DNA from: Magnetococcus sp. PR-3
Lineage (GTDB): Bacteria; Pseudomonadota; Magnetococcia; Magnetococcales; Magnetococcaceae
NCBI RefSeq assembly: GCF_036689865.1
Contig: NZ_JBAHUQ010000008.1
Span: forward strand, 1 to 64,000
Direction of reading: 5' to 3'
Length of the DNA stretch: 64,000 nt
Position numbers and translations under genes: made by a program. Shown here in pieces: positions 8,700 to 16,947 of this stretch. The notes beneath the pieces are model-generated. The model was not told the origin of the DNA. It searched no databases and was given only the letters and a program-made list of their open reading frames with translations. The stretch's first letter is position 1. Each line of letters opens with the position of its first letter.

Positions 8700-9389
8700 A
8701 TGCTTAAGCAGACTCTTTTCTATCTCGCCATCACCTTGGCTCTGGGGCTCTCAGGCTGTAAAACGCCCCATGTGGACAAAGGTTCCATCTTGAACCCCAC
8801 AGCCTTGGCGCAGTTACAGGAAAACCAATCCAACGTGCGGGATGTTCATAAACTACTGGGCCCCCCTACCCTTGTTAACATGTTAGAGACTCCCCGCTGG
8901 ATCTACGTCATGGATCGTCGTAAAGAAGGTGAACAAGCCTTGAATAGGGTTGAGATCACTTTTGATCGTTCTGGGGTGGTCCGTAAAATCAATCGGAACT
9001 TTGAGGATGAGTTACACAAACCTGTGGTCACGGAAAAGCTCTCCGACAAGCCCGTCACCTGGTGGAAGCGGGCTTGGAGTGAGGCCAAAGGGGATATTAT
9101 TGTTCACCCCAAAGGATCCCCAGAGTGGTTGAAAAAAGATCTTTCTGCGCAGGATGAAACCGTTAAAATTCATCAAAAGCTTTGGAAGCGCATTAAAAAC
9201 TTTGGCACACAGCCGTTCAAACCTAGCAGCACAGCGGTTTCAGAAGCTGAAGCGTCTGCCATGGAAGCTGAAAAAGAGAAGGAGAAAGGGCTGTGGGGGT
9301 GGATTAAAAATGACAAAACCCCACCACCGCCTGCAGAGCTACGCGACCCAACTGTCTCAGAGAAGCTACCCAGCTGGATGAAAGAATAA
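8700..9389 (+). CDS. SmpA/OmlA (BamE)-like outer-membrane lipoprotein
   Basis: A 229-residue predicted lipoprotein. The hydrophobic signal ends in the lipobox LGLSGC, so Cys20 would be lipidated. Residues about 30-105 resemble the SmpA/OmlA/BamE fold: a helix pair (LAQLQENQSNVRDVHKLLGPP) followed by strands with WIYVMDRR and VEITFDRSGVVRKI. The C-terminal 120 residues are charged and Lys/Glu/Pro rich, much longer than BamE itself, so this may be a paralogue and not the Bam subunit. The ATG at 8700 gives the correct signal peptide; an earlier in-frame start at 8646 would bury it. The stop is 2 nt before the phosphorylase gene, so the two are probably co-transcribed. Confidence 0.75.
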   Translation: MLKQTLFYLAITLALGLSGCKTPHVDKGSILNPTALAQLQENQSNVRDVHKLLGPPTLVNMLETPRWIYVMDRRKEGEQALNRVEITFDRSGVVRKINRNFEDELHKPVVTEKLSDKPVTWWKRAWSEAKGDIIVHPKGSPEWLKKDLSAQDETVKIHQKLWKRIKNFGTQPFKPSSTAVSEAEASAMEAEKEKEKGLWGWIKNDKTPPPPAELRDPTVSEKLPSWMKE

Positions 9390-9391
9390 GC

Positions 9392-10108
9392 ATGTCTTCT
9401 CAACCAAAAATTGCGGTCATTGGCGGCACCAGCCTGCTCGAGTCGCCACTCTTTAGTCAAGCTAAGGAACACCAAATCACGACCCCTTTTGGTAATATCA
9501 CCCTGCTCGAAAAAGAGCGTTTGGTATTTTTACAGCGGCATGGTTTAGGTCATTATACCCCCCCTCACTTGATCAACCATAAAGCCAACTTAGCGGGGCT
9601 TAAGGAGCATGGTATCACCCATGTTCTTGCCGTGGGGTCCGTGGGGAGTATGAAACTGGAGTACCCCCCCGGTACTTTTTTGATCCCAGACGATTTTCTT
9701 GGGTTGGATGTCACCCCCACTTTTTTTGAAGATGCCCGTGGCCATCAGGTACCAGGATTTGACACCCCTTGGCGTCAACAAATTCTGAATGCCTGGCCTG
9801 CACAGATGAATGGTTCAGTCGTTAACGGGGGGGTTTATTGGCAAACCCGAGGTCCTCGCTTTGAAACCCAGGCAGAAATCCGCATGCATCAACCGTTTAG
9901 CGATGTGGTGGGGATGACCGTTGCCAGTGAGTGTGTGTTGGCCCGTGAAATAGAACTGCCTTACGCCGCAATCTGTATTGTGGACAACTATGCCAATGGT
10001 ATTTCGGATGAACCCCTGACCTATGAGGCTTTTAAGGCCAAGGTTGCGGAAAATGAGGCCCGTTTGATATCTTTATTGCGCGCACTCCTTGAGCAACTTC
10101 CAAGCTAA
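9392..10108 (+). CDS. Methylthioinosine/methylthioadenosine phosphorylase
   Basis: A 238-residue trimeric PNP/MTAP-family phosphorylase: IGGTSLLE phosphate loop, RHGLGH, QTRGPRFET and VGMTVASECVLARE. The purine-binding segment reads VDNYANG, with Asn199 where 6-oxopurine enzymes have Asn and strict MTA phosphorylases have an Asp motif. By comparison with the Pseudomonas S-methyl-5'-thioinosine phosphorylase, which has an Asn in the matching place, this enzyme probably cleaves methylthioinosine to hypoxanthine and methylthioribose-1-phosphate. The next gene is a predicted methylthioadenosine deaminase, which would supply that substrate. Substrate choice is inference; the family is secure. Confidence 0.82.
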   Translation: MSSQPKIAVIGGTSLLESPLFSQAKEHQITTPFGNITLLEKERLVFLQRHGLGHYTPPHLINHKANLAGLKEHGITHVLAVGSVGSMKLEYPPGTFLIPDDFLGLDVTPTFFEDARGHQVPGFDTPWRQQILNAWPAQMNGSVVNGGVYWQTRGPRFETQAEIRMHQPFSDVVGMTVASECVLAREIELPYAAICIVDNYANGISDEPLTYEAFKAKVAENEARLISLLRALLEQLPS

Positions 10109-10124
10109 GCCTATAGAGTTTTAA

Positions 10125-10173
10125 GGCCATAAAAAAACCACCCTGGCGTATCATGGGTGGTTTTTTTATGGCC
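10125..10173 (+). terminator. Strong terminator after the phosphorylase gene
   Basis: A perfect 19-bp stem (GGCCATAAAAAAACCACCC with its complement at 10155-10173) surrounds an 11-nt loop. A- and T-runs lie within the stem, so it can stop transcription from either side. Confidence 0.9.
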
Positions 10174-10267
10174 TGCACACTAAGTTCCGCTCAGCTGCCG
10201 TGGACAGCTCCCCCCCACTTCGGTCACAATGCGCTGTGCGTGATAACCCCAATTTCGAAAGTGTATA

Positions 10268-11530
10268 ATGGATCTCTACGTTAGCAATGTTCGTCATCCG
10301 GATCTTGGCCTAATCAACATGGTTGTCCGTGGTGGTTGTATTGCAGCCATGGCAACAGACCTTGCCCAACCAGCAGATGTACAAAACTGCCTAAATGCCA
10401 ACAAGCAACTGGTTTTACCTGGCCTGGTCAATGCCCACACCCACGCGGCCATGACACTTTTCCGTGGATATGGGGATGATATGCCGCTTATGGAGTGGCT
10501 AGAAACCCGAATTTGGCCAGCTGAAGCCAAACTCACAGAAGAGGATGTCTACTGGGGTACCAAACTGGCCTGTTATGAGATGATCCGTTCTGGAACACTC
10601 CATTTTCAAGATATGTACTGGCACTTCCACGGTGTTGCCCGTGCGGTAGAAGATAGCGGCATTCGTGCGGGTGTAGGTGCCATCTTTATTGATGTCGCCG
10701 GCGCAGATCAAGCCCAGCAGTTTAAAACCCAGGCAGAAACGCTGCTAGAGGAGCGGGCTCGTTACTCGGATCGTGTCGAGTATGTACTCACGCCTCACGC
10801 CATTTATACGGTCAGCCCAGACACCTTGCGGTGGGTGGCCGATTTTTCCGAAAAACATCAACTCCCGGTACACATTCATCTCTCTGAGACTCAGCATGAG
10901 GTGGATACTTGCCTAGAGCAGCATGGCGTACGTCCCACGCAGCATCTGCATAATCAAGGTTTACTCACCCCTCGAACTTTTTTAGCCCATTGTGTTCATA
11001 TGGAAGATGAAGAGCTTGATCTCATTGCACAAAGTGGAGCAACCGTGGTCACCAATCCGGTTTCTAATATGAAGCTGGCGGTCGGGGGGGTATGCCCTCT
11101 TGATAAAATCATGGCGCGTAATATTCCTGTCGCTATGGGTACCGATGGTACGGCATCTAACAACAGTCTGGATCTTTTCCAAGACATGAAGGTCTTAGCC
11201 CTTATCCAGAAGCATCAGCAGAATAATCCCACAGCAGCACCAGCGGCTGAAGTATGGGAAATTGCCAGTGGCAAAAAGACCCATTTATATGGGGAGCACG
11301 GGCGCGTCACCGTTGGAGATCGTGCTGACTTTATCCTGGTTGATCTGAATGATACAGAGACCGTGCCCCACCACTGTCTCACCTCTAACCTGGTTTACGC
11401 CGCCACAGGACACCAAGTTCGCAGTGCGGTAGTTGATGGCCGAGTGGTGATGAACAATCGTGTGATTGAGGGCGAGGATGAAGCAAAACGGCAAGTGGAA
11501 GAACGGGCACATAAGTTGTGCCAGAGCTGA
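10268..11530 (+). CDS. mtaD: 5-methylthioadenosine/S-adenosylhomocysteine deaminase family amidohydrolase
   Basis: A 420-residue TRZ/ATZ amidohydrolase. The metal-binding HxH is in PGLVNAHTHAAM (His57, His59). The MTA-deaminase hallmark FRGYGDDMPLMEWL follows, then VHIHLSET and the catalytic aspartate in MGTDGTASNN. The family deaminates methylthioadenosine, S-adenosylhomocysteine or related nucleosides, with Zn or Fe. It lies just after a predicted methylthioinosine phosphorylase, though a strong terminator separates them. The pair would convert methylthioadenosine to methylthioinosine and then to hypoxanthine and methylthioribose-1-phosphate. Confidence 0.85.
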   Translation: MDLYVSNVRHPDLGLINMVVRGGCIAAMATDLAQPADVQNCLNANKQLVLPGLVNAHTHAAMTLFRGYGDDMPLMEWLETRIWPAEAKLTEEDVYWGTKLACYEMIRSGTLHFQDMYWHFHGVARAVEDSGIRAGVGAIFIDVAGADQAQQFKTQAETLLEERARYSDRVEYVLTPHAIYTVSPDTLRWVADFSEKHQLPVHIHLSETQHEVDTCLEQHGVRPTQHLHNQGLLTPRTFLAHCVHMEDEELDLIAQSGATVVTNPVSNMKLAVGGVCPLDKIMARNIPVAMGTDGTASNNSLDLFQDMKVLALIQKHQQNNPTAAPAAEVWEIASGKKTHLYGEHGRVTVGDRADFILVDLNDTETVPHHCLTSNLVYAATGHQVRSAVVDGRVVMNNRVIEGEDEAKRQVEERAHKLCQS

Positions 11531-11587
11531 TGTTTCACAAAGATAGAACGTTATTTAATGGGTGCTTAAACCCAGAGGCAAGAGAAT

Positions 11588-14500
11588 ATGCTTAAGACCG
11601 AAACCCGGATCACACTAACACTCACCCCTAATGGTGAGGCACTTGATCTTTCTTGGCTTCAAGAAGATGAGCCGCTGGGGAACAAGCAGCAGATTACCCC
11701 AGAGATGATGCAGCCTTTACAGGCCGCCCTCAGTGGTTACTGGCAAGCTTGCGCCCGCTCCACCACCCCTGATCTTTTGCAAGAAGCGGCTTTACAAGCA
11801 GCTAGCCAGGAGCTGAAAGCACTGTTAATCACACCTATTTGGGATGATCTAGCGGCTCTGCTCCCCATGGATGGTGATCCTCCTCTATTGATCAGCTTCA
11901 CCAGTTCAGACCCCGAGCTTTTGGCGTGGCCGTTTGAACTGATAATGTTGGAAGATGCCCCTAAAACACCGCTGGGCTTGCGTGGCGACCTCTCTTTACG
12001 TCGCCTACCCGCAGGGTGTAACGATTCCGTACGTTGCTGCACCACACTGCCCCCTGCACCACTACGGACCTTTTTTCTGTCACACGCCAGTGCCGATGCC
12101 GCGGCCCTTGGACAAGAAGAAGAAGCCTTTTTACAGACCATGGGACGTGCCATGGCCATGGATAATCTGGAGATCATTCCCCGCGTGGGCGATGATATCC
12201 TTATTGATGACATCCGTCAGGCTATTCACCACTTTCAACCCCATGTGATTCATCTTAATGGGGCTGTGGTTCTTGATGAACGCAACACCCCTATGTTGAT
12301 TCTTGATGGCCCTAAAGGCCATGCTCAACAGGTTACCGCTAACCAGTTTGAGGAGGAGGTACTACGCAGCAGTGGTGCCCAGGCTGTCATTATTTCCGCC
12401 CGCCTCAACCGCAGTGGTGAAACCCCCATGGCGGCGATGCATGCCTTTGCCCATCGATTAAGTGGCTTGGGTGCTCCGTTTGTTATGGTCTGTGGCCATA
12501 CACTGGCCACCGAGGCAGGTAGTGACTTCTTCACCCCATTCTATGGAGCCTTGGCCGCGGGCTTGCCGCTGGATACAGCACTTACCCGTGCCTATCAAGG
12601 CGTTAAGGCCGCGGAAGGATTGACCGGTCACTATACAGCCGGCGCACCTGTTCTATATGGGCAAAACGCCCGTTCTATGCTGCTAAACCATGCACCCGAT
12701 GCACCGCGCATTCACCCAGAACCGATTAAAGAGCACTTCCCAGTGCCTGATCAGGCCATTTTTAAAGTGCCACAGCCTTTTACAGGGCGACGCATGGAAC
12801 GGATGGCCCATGAAGAGGCTCTGCACAGTGGTGCCACCCAATCTCTTCTACTTTATGGGCCGGAAGGGGTCGGTAAAAGTGCCTTGGCCTCTCTATTTGC
12901 CTGGAGCCTTTCCCGCGGGCAACATATCCCGATCGTACTCAGCGGCTCACCGGCCAACCCCATCACGGTACACCGGTTGGTAGAAGCGGTGGGGCAGGTT
13001 CTTATTCGCCATGATCTGCACGAGGAACATCAACTGCTGGATAGTGAACAGCTGGGTCTCGAGAACCGACTAACCTTTATCGTTGAGCTGCTCAATCGAC
13101 GCTTATGTGCTGTGCTCTTTCTTGATGGCCTGGATCACTCCATTAATTCAACAGGCCATTTCTCCGACCCTCTGTTAAAAACCTGGCTTTCTACCCTGCT
13201 TATTCGTTTGAGTGGTGTTTCACGTTTGATCGCCACCAGTCGCATTAAGCCTCAGTGGGAAGCGACTGTTTTACCCCATACGGTTGTTACCCATGAACTT
13301 GAGAGCATCCCAGATGCGGACTTCCTCAAGGGATTTTTCAACCATGCCGGTCTGGTGCGCCGCTTGGCTGCTGGTGACCTGCAATGGTCGCAAGTAGAAC
13401 GTCTGTATGCGCTGTTTTTGGCCACCTTTGCCCCTGTTCGTTTGCTGCTAAATTGGGCGGATGCCCTACCCGCCGATGAACTGGCCAAACAGTGTGAGCT
13501 CATCCTAGCGCACAACAAAGTAGAGCTGGACCCCTACGGCAACCATGCACCGGGTCGTGATGCCAATGGGCAGGGTTTGATGCAAGCTATTTTAGAGAGC
13601 GCCGCAGAGGAGGATGCCAAAGCATGGCGCACATGGGCCATTACCCGTGCCTGGCTCCCTCAGTCGAGCTTTAAAGATCTGTGTGATGAACAAGATGCAG
13701 AGACCTTAAACCTTGCCTTAAACCGATGGGCCGAACAGGGGATTGCGCAGACCATTCCAGGTACCGACACCAGTGAACCACTCTACCGTCTTGCACCCTT
13801 TGTACGTGAGGCTTTGCAATCCACCGACTTGGGTATTGATGAAAGCACCTGCAAACGTCAGCACGCCCGTATGGGGGAGATTCTTAAAACTCTGATTATC
13901 ACCGACCGTAGCGGTCAGGTTGGTAGCAGTTGGTTTGACCTACTCCTGGAAGCCCGTGAACACTACTATTTGGCGGATGAACCAGAGCGGTATTTTGAGT
14001 TTACTGAATCCGCAGGTACAGCCCTGGCCCGTCATGGCCATATTGATGCAGCCATTCGTCTGCATATGGAATCTCGTGAACGGACAGGTGAACCAGCCCC
14101 TATGGTGGCCATTGCCCGCTTACATTTGGAAACCAACCGGGCTGATGAGGCGCATACTTGGCTGGAACGTGCAATTGAAGCCTCGACAGGGGGAAAATAC
14201 CCTCAAGTAGAAGGAGCCGCCTTACAAACCTTGGCGGCTATGGCGATCTCCATTCGTAATACAGAGCAAGCCACAACCTGGCTTAACCAAGCTTTGGCCA
14301 TACAACGTGAGTATGGCGATGCTGCCGGTGAAGCCGCCAGCCTTAATCAGCTGGCAAGCATGGCCATGGCCGATGGTGATCTAGGTACAGGCATGAAACA
14401 CCTACAAGCCGCCCTGCCTTTATGGAAAGCAGCAGGTAACCGGGTTAATCGGGCGGCAACGCTCCACCAGCTTGGTATACTCTTTTTACAGAGCGGAGAG

Positions 14501-15103
14501 ATGAAAGAGGCGCTTAAGAACCTGGAAAAAGCTTTGGCCCTCTATCGTCTGATGGGTAACGCCCAAGACTTGGGGATGATTCTCTCTCAACTTGGTGGCA
14601 TCTATTTCCAAAAAGAGAGCATGGATACCGCCAAAGAGTACTTTGAAGAAGCCCTGGAGCATCTACAGCAAGAGTCCAGCTTGGTACCACAACTGAGCTT
14701 TGTTCTACATCAGCTGGCCACCATCCACCTAAACAGTGGTGCGTTAAAAGAGGCTGAAACCCACCTAAAACAAGCCTTGCTCTTAAAGCAAAAACTGGAT
14801 GATCGCCGGGGAGAAGCCGCGGCATTCTTCCAGTTAGGCCGTCTGGCTAAAGAGAAGGATAAAGTGGAAGAGGCCATGCGGCTTATTGGTATCAGCTACC
14901 AAATTGATACTGAGATTGGCAATCCTGACGCCCATCAGGAGCTCGAGGTGTTCAACCATATTGCCAAAACCATGGAAATTCCAGAATATGAAGCTGACAT
15001 GATTATGCAAGAGGCCTGGGAAAGCTATGGAAAAGACCGAGGCCAAACCCTGATTGCGGAGATCTTCCCGATCCCCAAAACCATCCCCATTCAGGCTATG
15101 TAA
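11588..15103 (+). CDS. STAND protein: CHAT-like domain, NTPase, TPR repeats
   Basis: A 1171-residue cytosolic protein. Residues about 90-360 have the CHAT caspase-like fold pattern, but both catalytic positions are changed: the usual H-G-H-G region reads HLNGAV (222-227) and the usual N-A-C region reads ISARLN (269-274), so no His/Cys dyad is visible. A STAND-type NTPase follows, with P-loop GPEGVGKS (424-431) and Walker B VLFLDGLD (509-516). From about 820 to 1110 there are six or seven TPR units with ~40-residue spacing. STAND proteins usually sense a ligand through the repeat end, oligomerise on ATP, and trigger the N-terminal effector. Here the effector appears catalytically dead, so it may act by binding. 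The gene stands alone with its own terminator. Function unknown. Confidence 0.8.
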   Translation: MLKTETRITLTLTPNGEALDLSWLQEDEPLGNKQQITPEMMQPLQAALSGYWQACARSTTPDLLQEAALQAASQELKALLITPIWDDLAALLPMDGDPPLLISFTSSDPELLAWPFELIMLEDAPKTPLGLRGDLSLRRLPAGCNDSVRCCTTLPPAPLRTFFLSHASADAAALGQEEEAFLQTMGRAMAMDNLEIIPRVGDDILIDDIRQAIHHFQPHVIHLNGAVVLDERNTPMLILDGPKGHAQQVTANQFEEEVLRSSGAQAVIISARLNRSGETPMAAMHAFAHRLSGLGAPFVMVCGHTLATEAGSDFFTPFYGALAAGLPLDTALTRAYQGVKAAEGLTGHYTAGAPVLYGQNARSMLLNHAPDAPRIHPEPIKEHFPVPDQAIFKVPQPFTGRRMERMAHEEALHSGATQSLLLYGPEGVGKSALASLFAWSLSRGQHIPIVLSGSPANPITVHRLVEAVGQVLIRHDLHEEHQLLDSEQLGLENRLTFIVELLNRRLCAVLFLDGLDHSINSTGHFSDPLLKTWLSTLLIRLSGVSRLIATSRIKPQWEATVLPHTVVTHELESIPDADFLKGFFNHAGLVRRLAAGDLQWSQVERLYALFLATFAPVRLLLNWADALPADELAKQCELILAHNKVELDPYGNHAPGRDANGQGLMQAILESAAEEDAKAWRTWAITRAWLPQSSFKDLCDEQDAETLNLALNRWAEQGIAQTIPGTDTSEPLYRLAPFVREALQSTDLGIDESTCKRQHARMGEILKTLIITDRSGQVGSSWFDLLLEAREHYYLADEPERYFEFTESAGTALARHGHIDAAIRLHMESRERTGEPAPMVAIARLHLETNRADEAHTWLERAIEASTGGKYPQVEGAALQTLAAMAISIRNTEQATTWLNQALAIQREYGDAAGEAASLNQLASMAMADGDLGTGMKHLQAALPLWKAAGNRVNRAATLHQLGILFLQSGEMKEALKNLEKALALYRLMGNAQDLGMILSQLGGIYFQKESMDTAKEYFEEALEHLQQESSLVPQLSFVLHQLATIHLNSGALKEAETHLKQALLLKQKLDDRRGEAAAFFQLGRLAKEKDKVEEAMRLIGISYQIDTEIGNPDAHQELEVFNHIAKTMEIPEYEADMIMQEAWESYGKDRGQTLIAEIFPIPKTIPIQAM

Positions 15104-15123
15104 ACGCAACGGTATTTTACCCC

Positions 15124-15159
15124 AAAGCCCCGGTAACCCTGTTACCGGGGCTTTTTTTT
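15124..15159 (+). terminator. Terminator of the STAND gene
   Basis: AAAGCCCCGGTAAC, loop CCT, GTTACCGGGGCTTT then a T-run: a 14-bp perfect stem about 20 nt after the stop codon. Confidence 0.95.
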
Positions 15160-15404
15160 ACAAGACCACGCCCCCAGCCAGGCCTAACGCTTATGCATGG
15201 TGCTGCAAATAGAAACCAAGGTTTCGCATACTGCCTAAAAACAGGGCATTTAAGCCGCTCACCATCATGTCATCGAACATTCTTTAACTCTTTACAGCCA
15301 AAGGGGTGTAACGACTCCCCCAGCCGTTGTACTATGTCTAGGTTAATGATTTTGGCGGCCCCTGGCGGCATTGGTGGTTGTCCCATCCCATTAGGAGATC
15401 CTGC
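15160..15404. other. Leader region of the phosphofructokinase gene
   Basis: About 245 nt lie between the STAND terminator and the PFK start. A good ribosome-binding site (TTAGGAGATCC) lies 7-12 nt before the ATG at 15405. A promoter-like TTGTAC...TTAATGAT stretch occurs near 15329-15352, but I cannot define it well. No gene or RNA is recognised. Confidence 0.3.
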
Positions 15405-16622
15405 ATGAAAAGCGGTAAAGTTCTCATCGCACAAGGTGGCGGCCCCACCGCTGTTATCAACCAATCTCTGGTTGGTGCGGTCCTGGAAGCACAACGCTAT
15501 GCCCAGGTTGATCGTATCTACGGTGCGGTACACGGTGTTCGCGGCATTATTGATGAAAATTTCATGGATCTCTCCATGGAAACTTCCGGTAATTTAGAGC
15601 GTGTCGCCAACATGCCCAGCTCAGCACTGGGTTCCACCCGTGATAAACCTGACCGTGAGTACTGTGCGGAGATGTTTAAGGTGCTTAAAGCCCATGACAT
15701 CCGCAGCTTCTTCTACTGTGGCGGCAACGACTCTTCCGATACAGTCCGTATCGTCCAAGAGTTTGCCAATGAAGCCAATTATGAATTCACGGCCATGCAT
15801 ATCCCAAAGACCATTGATAATGATCTGATGGCCAATGACCATACCCCCGGTTTTCCCTCTGCTGCCAAGTTTGTGGCCAGCGCCTTTGCTGGGGTAAACT
15901 TAGACAACCGCGCTCTACCTGGTGTCTATGTGGGCGTTGTGATGGGTCGTCATGCAGGCTTCCTGACTGGTGCTGCAGCCATGGCACGGGTATTCCCTGA
16001 TGATGGTCCACACCTCATCTACGTACCTGAGCTGACCTTTGACATGGATAAGTTCCTGGCCGATGTCAAAACGACCTACGAAAAGTACGGACGTTGCATT
16101 ATTGCGGTTTCTGAAGGTATTCATGATGCAGATGGAACGCCCATTGTGACCAAGCTGCAGGAAGATGTGGAGCGTGATGCCCACGGTAATGTTCAGCTTT
16201 CAGGGACCGGTGCCTTGGCTGATCTGTTGTGTGATGAAATTAAATCCAAGCTTGGCATCAAACGTGTCCGTGGAGATACCTTTGGCTATCTTCAGCGCAG
16301 CTTCTTAGGTGTGGTTTCTGAGGTTGATGCCCGTGAAGCCCGTGAAGTGGGACAAGCTGCTGTGCAACAAGCTCTGGTCAACAATGCCAGTGGCACCATG
16401 ACCATTAAGCGAGTTGGGAACTATGCCTCTGCCTACCAACTGGCAGATGTTAAAGAGGTAGCTGCCCTGACCAAGGTTATGTCAGATAACTTCCTCGCCG
16501 CTGCTGGCAATGATGTGACCGGGGACTTTATTGAATATCTGCGCCCCTTACTGGGTAAAAATCCCTTAGAAAATGCGGCCCGATTGATGGCCCCTACTGT
16601 TGAGAAAATTCTCAATAAATAA
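15405..16622 (+). CDS. Pyrophosphate-type 6-phosphofructokinase
   Basis: A 405-residue phosphofructokinase of the PFP-containing clade: GGGPTAVINQSLVG at the N-terminus, GGNDS at 106-110, PKTIDNDL at 134-141 and MGRHAGFL at about 180. The two residues that separate phosphoryl donors are Asp (second residue after the GG, where ATP enzymes have Gly) and Lys in PKTIDND (ATP enzymes have PGTIDND). Both point to pyrophosphate, giving a reversible reaction. The first donor-site residue is Asn where the usual sequence is GGDD, a small oddity. The ATG at 15405 follows AGGAG; an upstream in-frame ATG at 15378 has no such site. With pgi, tpiA and pgk in the same window it completes much of glycolysis. 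Confidence 0.88.
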   Translation: MKSGKVLIAQGGGPTAVINQSLVGAVLEAQRYAQVDRIYGAVHGVRGIIDENFMDLSMETSGNLERVANMPSSALGSTRDKPDREYCAEMFKVLKAHDIRSFFYCGGNDSSDTVRIVQEFANEANYEFTAMHIPKTIDNDLMANDHTPGFPSAAKFVASAFAGVNLDNRALPGVYVGVVMGRHAGFLTGAAAMARVFPDDGPHLIYVPELTFDMDKFLADVKTTYEKYGRCIIAVSEGIHDADGTPIVTKLQEDVERDAHGNVQLSGTGALADLLCDEIKSKLGIKRVRGDTFGYLQRSFLGVVSEVDAREAREVGQAAVQQALVNNASGTMTIKRVGNYASAYQLADVKEVAALTKVMSDNFLAAAGNDVTGDFIEYLRPLLGKNPLENAARLMAPTVEKILNK

Positions 16623-16646
16623 CCATGGGTGGTTGTACATGATCGC

Positions 16647-16684
16647 CAGCCCGTCATTGAATCATTCAATGACGGGCTGTTTTC
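16647..16684 (+). terminator. Terminator of the phosphofructokinase gene
   Basis: CAGCCCGTCATTGAAT and its exact complement flank a single central base, followed by TTTT: a 16-bp stem 24 nt past the stop codon. Confidence 0.93.
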
Positions 16685-16848
16685 ATTGATAAACATGCAT
16701 CAGGGTTTGATCTTTTGCCCCTTCTAGGGTAAAAAAAGGAACTTCATATCAGCCTTGAATATCTGATCATCGTTGATCTGTTTTGGTTTGAACTCCATCG
16801 CTTCATACCAGTTATCCAACGCTCCCCTGTTTTATGAGCGATTTACCC

Positions 16849-16877
16849 AGCGGCCCGCTTTTGTGCGACAGGCCGCT
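16849..16877. promoter_or_regulatory. GC-rich nested hairpin in the oxidoreductase leader
   Basis: AGCGGCC (16849-16855) pairs with GGCCGCT (16871-16877), and CGC/GCG form an inner stem. It is about 70 nt before the start of the large FAD/Fe-S gene, with no T-run. The rest of 16685-16947 holds nothing I can name. It might be a leader structure or an operator. Confidence 0.3.
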
Positions 16878-16947
16878 AACCCTGGTTTTATAAGCGGTTT
16901 GTGACGATACCCCATCCCTTTGTAAGGATGGATCTGGAGAGTTTCCC

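Noticed and set aside
11588-15103. A multi-gene defence island around the STAND protein
   Set aside because: Its neighbours are metabolic genes with their own terminators and no other defence or mobile genes, so an island is not supported.
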